From positions 1 through 20,220 of IMG/VR virus record IMGVR_UViG_3300031787_001045: DNA of 20,220 bases; one strand, written 5' to 3'. The stretch is from a virus. Below, one piece after another: positions 1 to 5,547 of this stretch. Positions within the stretch are counted from its first letter, which is position 1, and every line of letters begins with the position of its first letter. Both the position numbers and the translations under genes were made by a program. The notes beneath the pieces are model-generated. The model searched no databases and was not told the DNA's origin. It saw only the letters and a program-made list of their open reading frames with translations.

Positions 1-111
1 CAAGCCTACGATCTACTCGCACAAATGGAGTACATCCAAAAACAATTAGCAGAAACAAATCAGAAAATCGCTGAGGCAATGCAGAAAGATGCTGAACAAA
101 CTGCACAATAA
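1..111 (+). CDS. C-terminal 36 residues of an unknown coiled-coil protein (5' end outside window)
   Basis: An open frame enters from the left edge and ends with TAA at 109-111. The visible residues are rich in Gln, Glu, Ala and Lys with hydrophobic residues at heptad-like spacing (for example the run AQMEYIQKQLAET), which suggests a helical or coiled-coil C terminus. Its last 23 bases overlap the start of the endolysin gene, so the two are probably cotranscribed and translationally linked. Function cannot be assigned from this fragment. By position it could be a small lysis-cassette or late structural protein. It is too short for a family call. Confidence 0.6.
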   Translation, partial: QAYDLLAQMEYIQKQLAETNQKIAEAMQKDAEQTAQ

Positions 112-682
112 AATCCCCATACAAGTCGTTAATGAGTTGGAGAGTGTTATGCGTGAGTTTAACATCTCCAACCCTTTTCGTTTGGCGCATTTCTTAGCAC
201 AGACGGCTCACGAGAGTGGGAATTTTAAACACGTTAGAGAGAATCTTAACTACTCGGCAGAAGGACTTATCAAAGTCTTTCCAAAGTATTTCTCCAAGGA
301 GACTGCGTTATGGTATGCTCGTAAACCTGAAGCCATCGCCAATGTCGTGTATGGTAATCGTATGGGCAATGGTGATAAGAATAGTGGGGATGGGTTTAGG
401 TATAGAGGCAGAGGATTTTTGGGTTTAACTGGCAAATCTAATTATAAAGCATTTGGAGATTTTATTGGTGTTGATCTTGTTAAAGACCCCGACCTTGTAG
501 CAACGAAGTATGCACTCACAAGTGCTGCTTGGTTCTTTGAGAAGCGAGGTCTTTGGAAGATTTGTGATAATGGGATGAGTGATGATATTGTTGTTAGAGT
601 ATCTAAATTAATTAATGGAGGTACTATTGGTTTAACGGATAGAAGGTCTAAAACTAAAGTTTTCTCAGATTTACTAATATGA
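89..682 (+). CDS. Endolysin, GH19 (chitinase class I-like) muralytic glycosidase
   Basis: Predicted to cut the glycan strands of host peptidoglycan at lysis. The 197-residue protein has the GH19 pattern: AHES at residues 40-43 with the likely catalytic Glu42, then ENLNYSAEGL near 51-60, then NRMGNGDKNSGDG, and the core RGRGFLGLTGKSNY. The usual family form of that last block has Gln before LTG, and here it is Gly. Length fits a single-domain phage GH19 lysin. No signal peptide or membrane segment is visible, so access to the wall would need a holin, and no obvious holin is in this window. The ATG at 89 overlaps the upstream gene by 23 bases, and the gene's end overlaps the spanin-like gene by 4 (ATGA), giving a lysis operon. 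The fold and role are secure. The exact bond cleaved is inferred from the family. Confidence 0.9.
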   Translation: MLNKLHNKIPIQVVNELESVMREFNISNPFRLAHFLAQTAHESGNFKHVRENLNYSAEGLIKVFPKYFSKETALWYARKPEAIANVVYGNRMGNGDKNSGDGFRYRGRGFLGLTGKSNYKAFGDFIGVDLVKDPDLVATKYALTSAAWFFEKRGLWKICDNGMSDDIVVRVSKLINGGTIGLTDRRSKTKVFSDLLI

Positions 683-1110
683 AAAATGTAATATATCTAT
701 TACTCCTACTTACGTCTTGCGTAAGTGAGAAGCAAGTGCAAAGGTACTTTGTCAAGCACCCAGACAAAATAGAGAAAGTATTTATTATAGATGAATATCA
801 CGACACCATTCAGGTTGTCAAGGACTCACTTGTTGTTGAGCGCATAACAGACTCATTTTATACTTGGTTCAATGACACCCATTACATTGATAGGTGGAGA
901 ATCAAAGAAGTTTTAAAGCCTTGTAAAGATAGTATCACTATCGTATCTAAGCGAATATTTACGGATAGATATAAGGATGTATACCTAAAGGCGAAGCGTG
1001 ATAGCGAACTCAACGACAAGGCTCTTAAATGGTGGAGGAAAGGTCTCCTTCTTACTTGGGCGTGGATAGCACTTATTCTTTTGGTCGTTTACCTAATAAA
1101 GCGTAAATGA
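679..1110 (+). CDS. Putative unimolecular spanin (lipoprotein with C-terminal transmembrane anchor)
   Basis: The 143-residue protein begins with a short basic-hydrophobic leader ending in the lipobox LTSC (Cys14), so it should be lipidated and sorted to the outer membrane. The central part, about residues 20-115, is polar and probably helical/beta and periplasmic. It ends with one strong membrane segment (about 120-139, GLLLTWAWIALILLVVYLI) followed by KRK on the cytoplasmic side. A lipobox plus a C-terminal inner-membrane anchor in one chain is the architecture of u-spanins such as T1 gp11, which join inner and outer membranes and fuse them in the last step of lysis. It lies directly after the endolysin with an ATGA overlap, which supports that role. 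No homologue is recognised by sequence, so the call rests on topology and context. A simple envelope protein remains possible. Confidence 0.65.
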   Translation: MKNVIYLLLLLTSCVSEKQVQRYFVKHPDKIEKVFIIDEYHDTIQVVKDSLVVERITDSFYTWFNDTHYIDRWRIKEVLKPCKDSITIVSKRIFTDRYKDVYLKAKRDSELNDKALKWWRKGLLLTWAWIALILLVVYLIKRK

Positions 1111-2135
1111 GTGAAAAGGGCATAATAGCGAAAGATTATTGTGCAAAATTCAAGAATGTAAAAACGTACACCTTGGCAGTCAAGATGTATAAGGAAAATA
1201 TACCACTATTCCACTCTTTAGAAAACGCAAGGTCAATGCTCCTATATTATCGTGGGTTAAATGGTAATAGAAAACGAGCCAAAATAAAAGACAAATCCAA
1301 TTTTATGCCAAAGACCTACGATACTACAAACTCCAAACCAGAGCCAGTTAATACATCCGCAAAGGTGTTGATATTGGATATTGAGACCGCACCTATTATG
1401 GCTTATGTGTGGGGGATATGGCAACAAAATGTAGGGACACATCAGATACAATCGGATTGGTTTTGTTTGACCTGGTCGGCAAAATGGTTATTCGAGGACA
1501 AAGTATATAGTGGGAAGCTAAAGCCAAAGGAGGTAGCCGAGCAAGACGATAAGCGCATCATACAAGGGATATGGCGGCTCGTTAACGATGCAGATATCGT
1601 GGTGGCGCATAATGGTGCGAAATTCGACATCCCAAGACTTAACTCAAGATTCATCATTAATGGGTTAAATCCTCCTCTCCCATACCAAATTATTGATACT
1701 TTGGTGCATATCCGTAGGCAGTTTGGGTTCACTTCAAACAAGCTGGACTATGTCAACAAACTACTTAATCTTGAGCGCAAGAAGGACACGAACTTTGAGT
1801 TGTGGGAGAGGTGCATGAAAGGAGAGTCTAAGGCTCTTAAAGAAATGGAGGATTATAACATACAAGATGTACGCATCCTTGAGGAGACTTATCTTGTCAT
1901 TCGACCTTGGATAAAACCACATCCTAACATGGGTTTATTTATTTTGGATGAAGGGGAGCATCGCTGCCCTAATTGTGGATCAAATAAACTAAGTGAGCAA
2001 GGTAAGAACTACAACACGACTGCGAATGTGTATGTCCTAATGAGATGTGATAATTGTGGGGCATCATCACGCAAGAGGCTTGGTAGCGCAACAATAAAAC
2101 AAAAGCGACATTTACTTATCTCTGCTGCACGATGA
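1107..2135 (+). CDS. DEDD-type 3'-5' exonuclease (DnaQ/PolB exonuclease-like) with C-terminal zinc ribbon
   Basis: The 342-residue protein contains a ribonuclease H-like exonuclease domain at about residues 85-270. Motif Exo I is LILDIET (Asp91, Glu93), Exo II is AHNGAKFDIPRL (Asp174), and Exo III is YNIQDVRIL (Asp254). These are the metal-binding acidic residues of DEDD exonucleases. A C-terminal zinc ribbon follows with CPNC (287/290) and CDNC (314/317). The first 80 residues are basic, could bind DNA, and have no recognised domain. It probably degrades or proofreads DNA from 3' ends during phage replication or repair. No polymerase domain is present, so it is not a family B polymerase. It starts within the spanin-like stop (ATGA) and overlaps the next gene by 4 bases. 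Exonuclease call is firm, substrate unknown. Confidence 0.85.
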   Translation: MSEKGIIAKDYCAKFKNVKTYTLAVKMYKENIPLFHSLENARSMLLYYRGLNGNRKRAKIKDKSNFMPKTYDTTNSKPEPVNTSAKVLILDIETAPIMAYVWGIWQQNVGTHQIQSDWFCLTWSAKWLFEDKVYSGKLKPKEVAEQDDKRIIQGIWRLVNDADIVVAHNGAKFDIPRLNSRFIINGLNPPLPYQIIDTLVHIRRQFGFTSNKLDYVNKLLNLERKKDTNFELWERCMKGESKALKEMEDYNIQDVRILEETYLVIRPWIKPHPNMGLFILDEGEHRCPNCGSNKLSEQGKNYNTTANVYVLMRCDNCGASSRKRLGSATIKQKRHLLISAAR

Positions 2136-2407
2136 AACGCATAAAAGTAAAATATAGCAAATTAGGTAAGCAGAAAGTATGGGGGTTTGCTCATAGTGAG
2201 GGACTCATCGAGGTAGATGAACGCCTCAAGGGTAAGAAGAAAATGGAGATAATAATCCACGAACTTTGTCACTTGTTAGACCCTGATGATAGCGAGGAAG
2301 AGGTAGTAAGAAAAAGCGTAATCCTTACCAATACATTATGGCACGAGAAATATAGAATGATTGAGGATCATACTCAAGATATACCATTGCAAGATGGGTC
2401 GTTATAA
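2132..2407 (+). CDS. Small HExxH zinc metallopeptidase-like protein
   Basis: This 91-residue protein carries the zinc-protease signature HELCH at residues 43-47 in the context IIHELCHLLDPDD, preceded by a basic region with a beta-like pattern. It resembles the SprT-like or short phage metallopeptidase families, but is much shorter than full SprT/Spartan proteins and lacks their zinc ribbon. The substrate cannot be read from the sequence. A role in trimming or removing proteins during infection is only a guess. It is the last gene of the left-hand operon: it overlaps the exonuclease gene by 4 bases, and a strong intrinsic terminator lies 35 bases downstream. Confidence 0.6.
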   Translation: MKRIKVKYSKLGKQKVWGFAHSEGLIEVDERLKGKKKMEIIIHELCHLLDPDDSEEEVVRKSVILTNTLWHEKYRMIEDHTQDIPLQDGSL

Positions 2408-2441
2408 GTTTTAGTATGCAGTTTTGGTTGTTATGTCCACG

Positions 2442-2466
2442 ACCCCCATTTCTATGGGGGTTTTTC
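2442..2466 (+). terminator. Strong intrinsic terminator ending the lysis/exonuclease operon
   Basis: Perfect 7-bp arms ACCCCCA and TGGGGGT enclose the loop TTTCTA, and the stem runs directly into TTTTTC. It lies 34 bases after the metallopeptidase stop codon and before the promoter of the HTH gene, so it separates two transcription units. Confidence 0.9.
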
Positions 2467-2470
2467 TTTC

Positions 2471-2493
2471 TATTGTGAGCGAAGTGAACAATA
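2471..2493. repeat. Inverted repeat TATTGT-N11-ACAATA upstream of the regulator promoter
   Basis: Perfect 6-bp arms lie just after the terminator and about 40 bp before the -33 box of the HTH gene. It could be a second operator or the foot of an RNA hairpin. With only six paired bases it may also be chance. Confidence 0.3.
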
Positions 2494-2521
2494 TGCGAAG
2501 CAGTGTATTATGATAACTTTA

Positions 2522-2538
2522 ACAAAATATATTTTTGT
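2522..2538. promoter_or_regulatory. Candidate operator: palindrome ACAAAA-TATAT-TTTTGT over the -33 box
   Basis: A 17-bp palindrome with perfect 6-bp arms and a symmetric AT centre covers the -33 element of the HTH promoter. A dimeric HTH protein bound here would block RNA polymerase, which fits autoregulation by the adjacent gene. The symmetry is seen in the sequence. Binding is inferred. Confidence 0.45.
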
Positions 2539-2563
2539 ATTGTCAGATATGTTATTACATTTG
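2534..2563 (+). promoter_or_regulatory. Bacteroidota-type promoter for the HTH regulator
   Basis: TTTG at 2534-2537 and TACATTTG at 2556-2563 are separated by 18 bp, matching the -33/-7 pattern TTTG...TAnnTTTG of Bacteroidota primary promoters. The expected start site is about 2570, about 10 bases before the ATG at 2579. This rules out the longer open frame that begins at 2510. Confidence 0.65.
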
Positions 2564-2578
2564 CAGTACAACAAATTT

Positions 2579-2809
2579 ATGGACATGAAAATAATCATTA
2601 AAGAAGAATTACGCGCCCTTAGAGATAGCAAGGGTGTATCAAGAGAGACACTATCGAAAGTTGCCAATGTAACTATGCAGACCATCTACCGAGCTGAGAC
2701 TACTGGTAAGATTAACTTAGTTAACTATGTCAAGATTATTAATGCACTTGAAAACTATACTTATGATACATCTACTGTGGATCGTGGTAGTCACGTTAAT
2801 TACATTTAG
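2579..2809 (+). CDS. Small HTH (XRE/Cro-like) transcriptional regulator
   Basis: The 76-residue protein has one helix-turn-helix domain. KEELRALRDSKGVSRETLSK is followed by VANVTMQTIYRAETTGKINL, the usual XRE order of helix 1, the positioning helix and the recognition helix. It is about Cro-sized, with no oligomerisation or protease domain, so it is probably a small dimeric repressor or early-gene switch. ATG 2579 (MDM) or 2585 is chosen because the promoter lies inside the longer frame starting at 2510. The palindrome over the -33 box suggests autorepression. The 3' end overlaps the start of the next gene by up to 83 bases, which is unusual and makes that start uncertain. The HTH class is clear. 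Whether it controls lysogeny is unknown. Confidence 0.75.
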   Translation: MDMKIIIKEELRALRDSKGVSRETLSKVANVTMQTIYRAETTGKINLVNYVKIINALENYTYDTSTVDRGSHVNYI

Positions 2810-3095
2810 TGTAATATTATCTAAGCCACAATGGATGGCTACAATCGAGAAGCATAAGAAGAGAACTAATGACAAGTATAAATTACCACCTGAGTTTTGG
2901 AGAGATATCAACGAGCTTGAGGTAATGCTACACGAAATGACAAAAGACGATGCAAGGTATGTGTTTAGTGCAATCAATAAAGTAAGTGATAGGTATATGA
3001 AATATTATATGAACTTCACCTACGACCAACAGATGTCAAGGCTAATAACTAAGTATAACGACAAAGTATTTTTATTATCAACAAAAACCAAGTAA
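2727..3095 (+). CDS. Small protein with one N-terminal membrane segment, unknown function
   Basis: A frame of up to 122 residues has a hydrophobic stretch (about residues 11-32, ILMIHLLWIVVVTLITFSVI) followed by a polar, lysine-rich helical domain from about residue 35. This looks like a single-pass membrane anchor with a cytoplasmic tail. The first part overlaps the HTH gene in another frame, so the true start could be Met6 (2742), Met13 (2763), or Met37 (2835) without the membrane segment. The hydrophobic stretch continues past the HTH stop codon, which favours its being real. No family is recognised. It sits between the regulator and the SSB-like gene, one base before the latter. Confidence 0.5.
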   Translation: MSRLLMHLKTILMIHLLWIVVVTLITFSVILSKPQWMATIEKHKKRTNDKYKLPPEFWRDINELEVMLHEMTKDDARYVFSAINKVSDRYMKYYMNFTYDQQMSRLITKYNDKVFLLSTKTK

Positions 3096-3096
3096 A

Positions 3097-3678
3097 ATGG
3101 GACTAAATCAAAGTCAAAGCAAGGGAGTGTTTTTAACTATTACTAATGGTAAATTGGTCCGCCAGTTTCCTACTCCAACAGAGAAGTCTGTATCAAGAGT
3201 TAACAAGATGGGCAGAGAAGTACACGAAGAGTTTTATGATTCTCTATCGGGTTACATCACTGACATCAAGACAAGAGAGTCTGAGTATGGCAAGAGTTGG
3301 GTTATCGTTGTAAAAGATGATAGCACATTCTTTAACCTTGAGTGTGGCTACTCAAGTGGCTATGCGATGAGTTTCTTAAAAGCATTGCCAAATGCTGACC
3401 TTACAGGTCTTGTTACACTATCACCTAAGTTAATCATTGATGGTGATAAGAAGCAAAGTGTACTTTTCATTTCCCAAAATGGGAACGGATTAAAGCACTA
3501 TTGGACAAAGGCAAACCCAGGTGAGCTGCCCGATCTTAAAAAGATTAAGGTAAAAGGTAAGGACACTTGGGATGATAGCGAGAGGCTTGAATTTTTGGAA
3601 GAGTATGTAAAAAGCACTATCTTACCTAAGATTAAGCCAACCCTCCAAGAAATGAGCGAGGATGATACACCTTTTTAG
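3097..3678 (+). CDS. SSB-like single-stranded DNA-binding protein with acidic C-terminal tip
   Basis: The 193-residue protein has a central beta-rich region (about residues 45-125) compatible with an OB-type fold: YDSLSGYITDIKTRESEYG, then SWVIVVKDDSTFFNLECG, with many aromatic residues. It ends in an acidic, flexible tail finishing MSEDDTPF. That ending closely resembles the DDIPF tip through which bacterial SSB recruits its partner proteins. With exonucleases, a helicase and a primase encoded nearby, the likely role is to coat single-stranded phage DNA during replication or recombination. It is not a close match to canonical Ssb, and I rely on the tail, the beta pattern and the context. Part of a recombinase system is an alternative. 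It is the last protein gene before the non-coding RNA block. Confidence 0.65.
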   Translation: MGLNQSQSKGVFLTITNGKLVRQFPTPTEKSVSRVNKMGREVHEEFYDSLSGYITDIKTRESEYGKSWVIVVKDDSTFFNLECGYSSGYAMSFLKALPNADLTGLVTLSPKLIIDGDKKQSVLFISQNGNGLKHYWTKANPGELPDLKKIKVKGKDTWDDSERLEFLEEYVKSTILPKIKPTLQEMSEDDTPF

Positions 3679-3690
3679 GTTTGGTAATTA

Positions 3691-3747
3691 GAGGGGAGAT
3701 TAGATGCAGGTGCAATAAATCAAGGGTTCGATTCCCTTCTCCCCTCC
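3691..3747 (+). ncRNA. Truncated tRNA-like element (intact acceptor and T arm, lower half about 18 nt short)
   Basis: GAGGGGAG (3691-3698) pairs fully with CTCCCCTC (3739-3746), giving an 8-bp acceptor-type stem. Between them lies a perfect T arm, AAGGG-TTCGATT-CCCTT (3722-3738), with the invariant TTC-R-A loop positions. Only 23 bases (3699-3721) separate the acceptor 5' strand from the T arm, where a tRNA has about 41. That gap cannot hold normal D and anticodon arms. It can form GATT/AATC and a weak TGC/GCA hairpin. This may be a decayed tRNA, a tRNA-mimicking RNA, or the remains of an attachment site. CCA is not encoded. Confidence 0.55.
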
Positions 3748-3755
3748 TAAATATT

Positions 3756-3801
3756 CGCTGCGAAAGCAGTAGCGTAAAGAGTTCGTGCGAAGCGCACAAA
3801 C
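3756..3801 (+). ncRNA. Two adjacent stable hairpins in the non-coding RNA block
   Basis: Hairpin 1 (3756-3774) has CTGC-GAAA-GCAG with a GNRA tetraloop, and an outer CG/CG pair closed across a TA bulge. Hairpin 2 (3781-3801) has GTGCG-AAG-CGCAC extended by GTT/AAC across one mismatch. They lie between the truncated tRNA-like element and an intrinsic terminator, so all three may belong to one structured transcript. No known RNA family is recognised. Confidence 0.45.
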
Positions 3802-3832
3802 GTTTGTTTCATATGGTGTGTTTTAAACTGTT

Positions 3833-3864
3833 CCTCCTATGTTTCTACATCGGGAGGTTTTTTT
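3833..3864 (+). terminator. Intrinsic terminator of the structured RNA block
   Basis: CCTCC (3833-3837) pairs with GGAGG (3853-3857), and an inner stem ATGT-TTCT-ACAT continues the hairpin, followed by seven T. It should end transcription coming from the SSB-like gene or from the RNA block before the second tRNA-like element. Confidence 0.85.
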
Positions 3865-3881
3865 AGAAAATAAATTTCCTT

Positions 3882-3974
3882 AGTCAGGTGGCGGAATGGT
3901 AGACGCTTAAGGATAGGCAATATCTCAGTTATATGTAAGTCCTAACCATACTGGTTCGATTCCAGTTCTGACTG
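3882..3974 (+). tRNA. Atypical tRNA-like gene with expanded anticodon region (93 nt)
   Basis: The acceptor stem is AGTCAGG/TCTGACT (3882-3888 and 3967-3973, last pair G-T), followed by TG and a D arm GCG-GAATGGTAGA-CGC (3891-3906). The T arm is ACTGG-TTCGATT-CCAGT (3950-3966). The 43 bases between D and T arms do not make an ordinary anticodon arm. The best long-range helix is TAAGGA/TCCTAA (3908-3913 and 3940-3945, one A-A mismatch) with a 4-base variable region after it, which leaves a loop about 21 nt too long. Inside it, ATAT-CTCAGTT-ATAT presents CAG after a T, like a Leu anticodon loop. A class II Leu-like tRNA with a poor anticodon stem is the alternative. The amino acid is not assigned. 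Confidence 0.55.
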
Positions 3975-4001
3975 CTCATTTAATACTTAAACTATATACT
4001 A

Positions 4002-4745
4002 ATGAAAAGTTACACTGTTACTAAAGACCGCATTGAGTTCTTAGACTCAAGATTTTATGCCACGCAAAGTGGTCAGTTTGTTCCAAGCGTCACTACTATC
4101 TTAGACGCATATCCTAAAGATGCATCGTATTTCAAATGGCTGAAAGATGTTGGCTCTGATGCCGATGCCATTCGTGATGAAGCGGGTCGTAGAGGCTCAG
4201 TTGTCCACGAATTAACAGAGCAATATGATGATGGGCAAGAGGTCAATCTTGTTAGTGAGTATGGATCACCTCGTTATAAGATTCTCGAATGGGCAATGTT
4301 TGGTCGCTATGTAGAGTTTAGCGAGATGCATAAGCCAGTAGTCGATATGATGGAGGCGCATATGGTGAGTGATAACCTTGGGTTTGCGGGTACACTTGAT
4401 AGGGTGATTAGCTTCCCTAACCGCACTATTCTTCTTGACATTAAAACCTCAAATAGTATCTACCCTTCGTATTGGTTGCAGTTAGCGGCTTACTATAAAT
4501 TATTAATGGAGTACAAGCCAAGCGTGACAGTCCACGAGGTGGGCATCCTATGGCTAAATGCAAAGACAAGAACCATAGGCAAGAACGGAGCAATGCAAGG
4601 TGTAGGATGGCAATTAGTAACCAAGTCAATCAACGAGGTAGAGAAAGACTGGGAAATGTTTCAAGCCACGCACAAGCTATGGTTGAGCATAAACGAGGAT
4701 ATGAAGCCAAAGAATATTAGTTACCAATTAAAACATAAGAAATGA
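4002..4745 (+). CDS. PD-(D/E)XK nuclease (RecB/Cas4-type exonuclease family)
   Basis: The 247-residue protein shows the ordered motifs of the PDDEXK_1 family: GSVVHE with His69, GTLDRV with Asp133, LLDIKTS with Asp146 and Lys148, and the QLAAY motif beginning at Gln160. These residues bind metal and cut DNA. Similar stand-alone phage proteins act as exonucleases in recombination, replication or degradation of host DNA. No Cys cluster for an Fe-S centre is evident, so it is not Cas4-like in that respect. It opens the long replication operon just after the tRNA-like gene, and its stop overlaps the start of the next small gene as ATGA. No clear promoter was found in the 27 bases before it. The fold call is strong, the precise polarity of cleavage unknown. 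Confidence 0.85.
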   Translation: MKSYTVTKDRIEFLDSRFYATQSGQFVPSVTTILDAYPKDASYFKWLKDVGSDADAIRDEAGRRGSVVHELTEQYDDGQEVNLVSEYGSPRYKILEWAMFGRYVEFSEMHKPVVDMMEAHMVSDNLGFAGTLDRVISFPNRTILLDIKTSNSIYPSYWLQLAAYYKLLMEYKPSVTVHEVGILWLNAKTRTIGKNGAMQGVGWQLVTKSINEVEKDWEMFQATHKLWLSINEDMKPKNISYQLKHKK

Positions 4746-4912
4746 AACAATATATAATTCATATTAATAATAATTTATACCCTGTTATATCTGATGGGTA
4801 TATTATAAGTGATGATTCATTTACATTTTACTTAAAAAATAAAGTTGTCTTTATTGCATTTAAAAAATCAATAGATTGTATAGATGTTAAAAATTTAAAC
4901 CAAGAAATATGA
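4742..4912 (+). CDS. 56-residue AT-rich small protein, unknown function
   Basis: A small gene starts at ATG 4742 inside the previous stop codon (ATGA) and ends in an ATGA overlap with the next gene at 4909. Coupling on both sides argues strongly that it is translated. The product begins MKQYIIHINN and looks like a small beta-rich domain with alternating hydrophobic residues (YPVISDGYIIS, FYLKNKVVFIAF). It has one Cys and no membrane segment. Its DNA is distinctly more AT-rich than either neighbour, with codons such as ATA, AAT and TTA dominating, so it may be a later insertion. No family is recognised. Confidence 0.7.
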   Translation: MKQYIIHINNNLYPVISDGYIISDDSFTFYLKNKVVFIAFKKSIDCIDVKNLNQEI

Positions 4913-5130
4913 GTAACGACTTTATAGTAATCAACGAATCAGATGATAGTATCATCTACGAAGTGGCTGCGCTAATGCGCAGTCGCTCACAGAAGGGTAA
5001 GGACACCTATGGCACGACAATGGATAGGGATGATCTCACAACAGAGGACTGGCTCGACCACGCAATTGAGGAGGCACTTGACCTGGCGATATATTTGACG
5101 AAGATTAAGAAAGAGTTAAAAGCGTTATGA
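4909..5130 (+). CDS. MazG-like small nucleotide pyrophosphohydrolase-type protein
   Basis: The 73-residue helical protein has SQKGKDTYGTTMDRDDLTTE followed by WLDHAIEEALDLAIYLTKIK. The EExxD pattern (EEALD) on an amphipathic helix is the metal-binding signature of MazG-like and related all-alpha NTP pyrophosphohydrolases, and the short length is usual for phage versions. Such enzymes hydrolyse dNTPs or alarmones, and the substrate here is not predictable. It starts in an ATGA overlap with the 56-residue gene and lies one base before the next gene. It is possible that it is a non-catalytic relative, since a second ExxE helix is not obvious. Confidence 0.55.
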   Translation: MSNDFIVINESDDSIIYEVAALMRSRSQKGKDTYGTTMDRDDLTTEDWLDHAIEEALDLAIYLTKIKKELKAL

Positions 5131-5131
5131 T

Positions 5132-5344
5132 ATGGAAGCAATAATCAAATTTAACTTAGACGAGGAGTACGACCAACACTTGTTCGAGATTATGACCAAG
5201 GCTCAAGATTTATTACTCGCTATAAACGAGTATGATCAAAAGCTAAGGTCAATGTATAAATACGAGGACATGGCTGATGCGTTTAACTATCGGGAGTTAT
5301 TACAGAATATATTAATTGAAAGACACGTTAATCATTTATTATGA
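5132..5344 (+). CDS. 70-residue acidic phage protein of unknown function
   Basis: The protein begins MEAIIKFNLDEEYDQHLF and is mostly helical and acidic. I recall similar short proteins (IIKFNLDEEYD...LLxAIxEYDQxLR) in replication regions of other tailed phages, but no function is known to me. It has no Cys, no membrane segment and no known motif. It is separated by one base from the MazG-like gene and ends in an ATGA overlap with the next gene, so it is part of the operon. Confidence 0.65.
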   Translation: MEAIIKFNLDEEYDQHLFEIMTKAQDLLLAINEYDQKLRSMYKYEDMADAFNYRELLQNILIERHVNHLL

Positions 5345-5547
5345 GAAAAACAACCAACTCGATTAAAGACTACTTTGAACTCAACCAAGCAAGGAAGAAC
5401 ACCCATTGGCGATTAGTGGATGGGAAGTGGATGTTCGAGCATATGGGTGTATGGTATGAGAATGATATGTTCGATGAGATATATCCGCAGTATGACTACA
5501 AGCCGTTTAATGAGAAAGGTGTAAACCCTGGTAAGACCTATGCTTAG
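5341..5547 (+). CDS. 68-residue protein of unknown function, coupled to the helicase
   Basis: The short basic-aromatic protein begins MRKTTNSIKDYFELNQ and has many Tyr, Trp and Asp residues (WRLVDGKWMFEHMGVWYEND). No domain is recognised. It starts in the stop codon of the preceding gene (ATGA) and overlaps the helicase start by 8 bases, so its translation is probably tied to the helicase. It might be a helicase partner, but that rests on position only. Confidence 0.6.
   Translation: MRKTTNSIKDYFELNQARKNTHWRLVDGKWMFEHMGVWYENDMFDEIYPQYDYKPFNEKGVNPGKTYA

Noticed and set aside
2510-2578. N-terminal extension of the HTH regulator
   Set aside because: The promoter (-33/-7) lies inside it, so the message should start downstream. 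The extension also has no HTH-family match.
3681-3866. 61-residue plus-strand frame
   Set aside because: It translates the tRNA-like T arm (VRFPSPL pattern) and the terminator hairpin. The RNA structures explain the sequence.
3882-3974. Plain tRNA-Leu call
   Set aside because: The D arm is Leu/Ser-like, but no window gives a good 5-bp anticodon stem with a 7-base loop and a T at position 33 at the standard distance, so isotype was left open.
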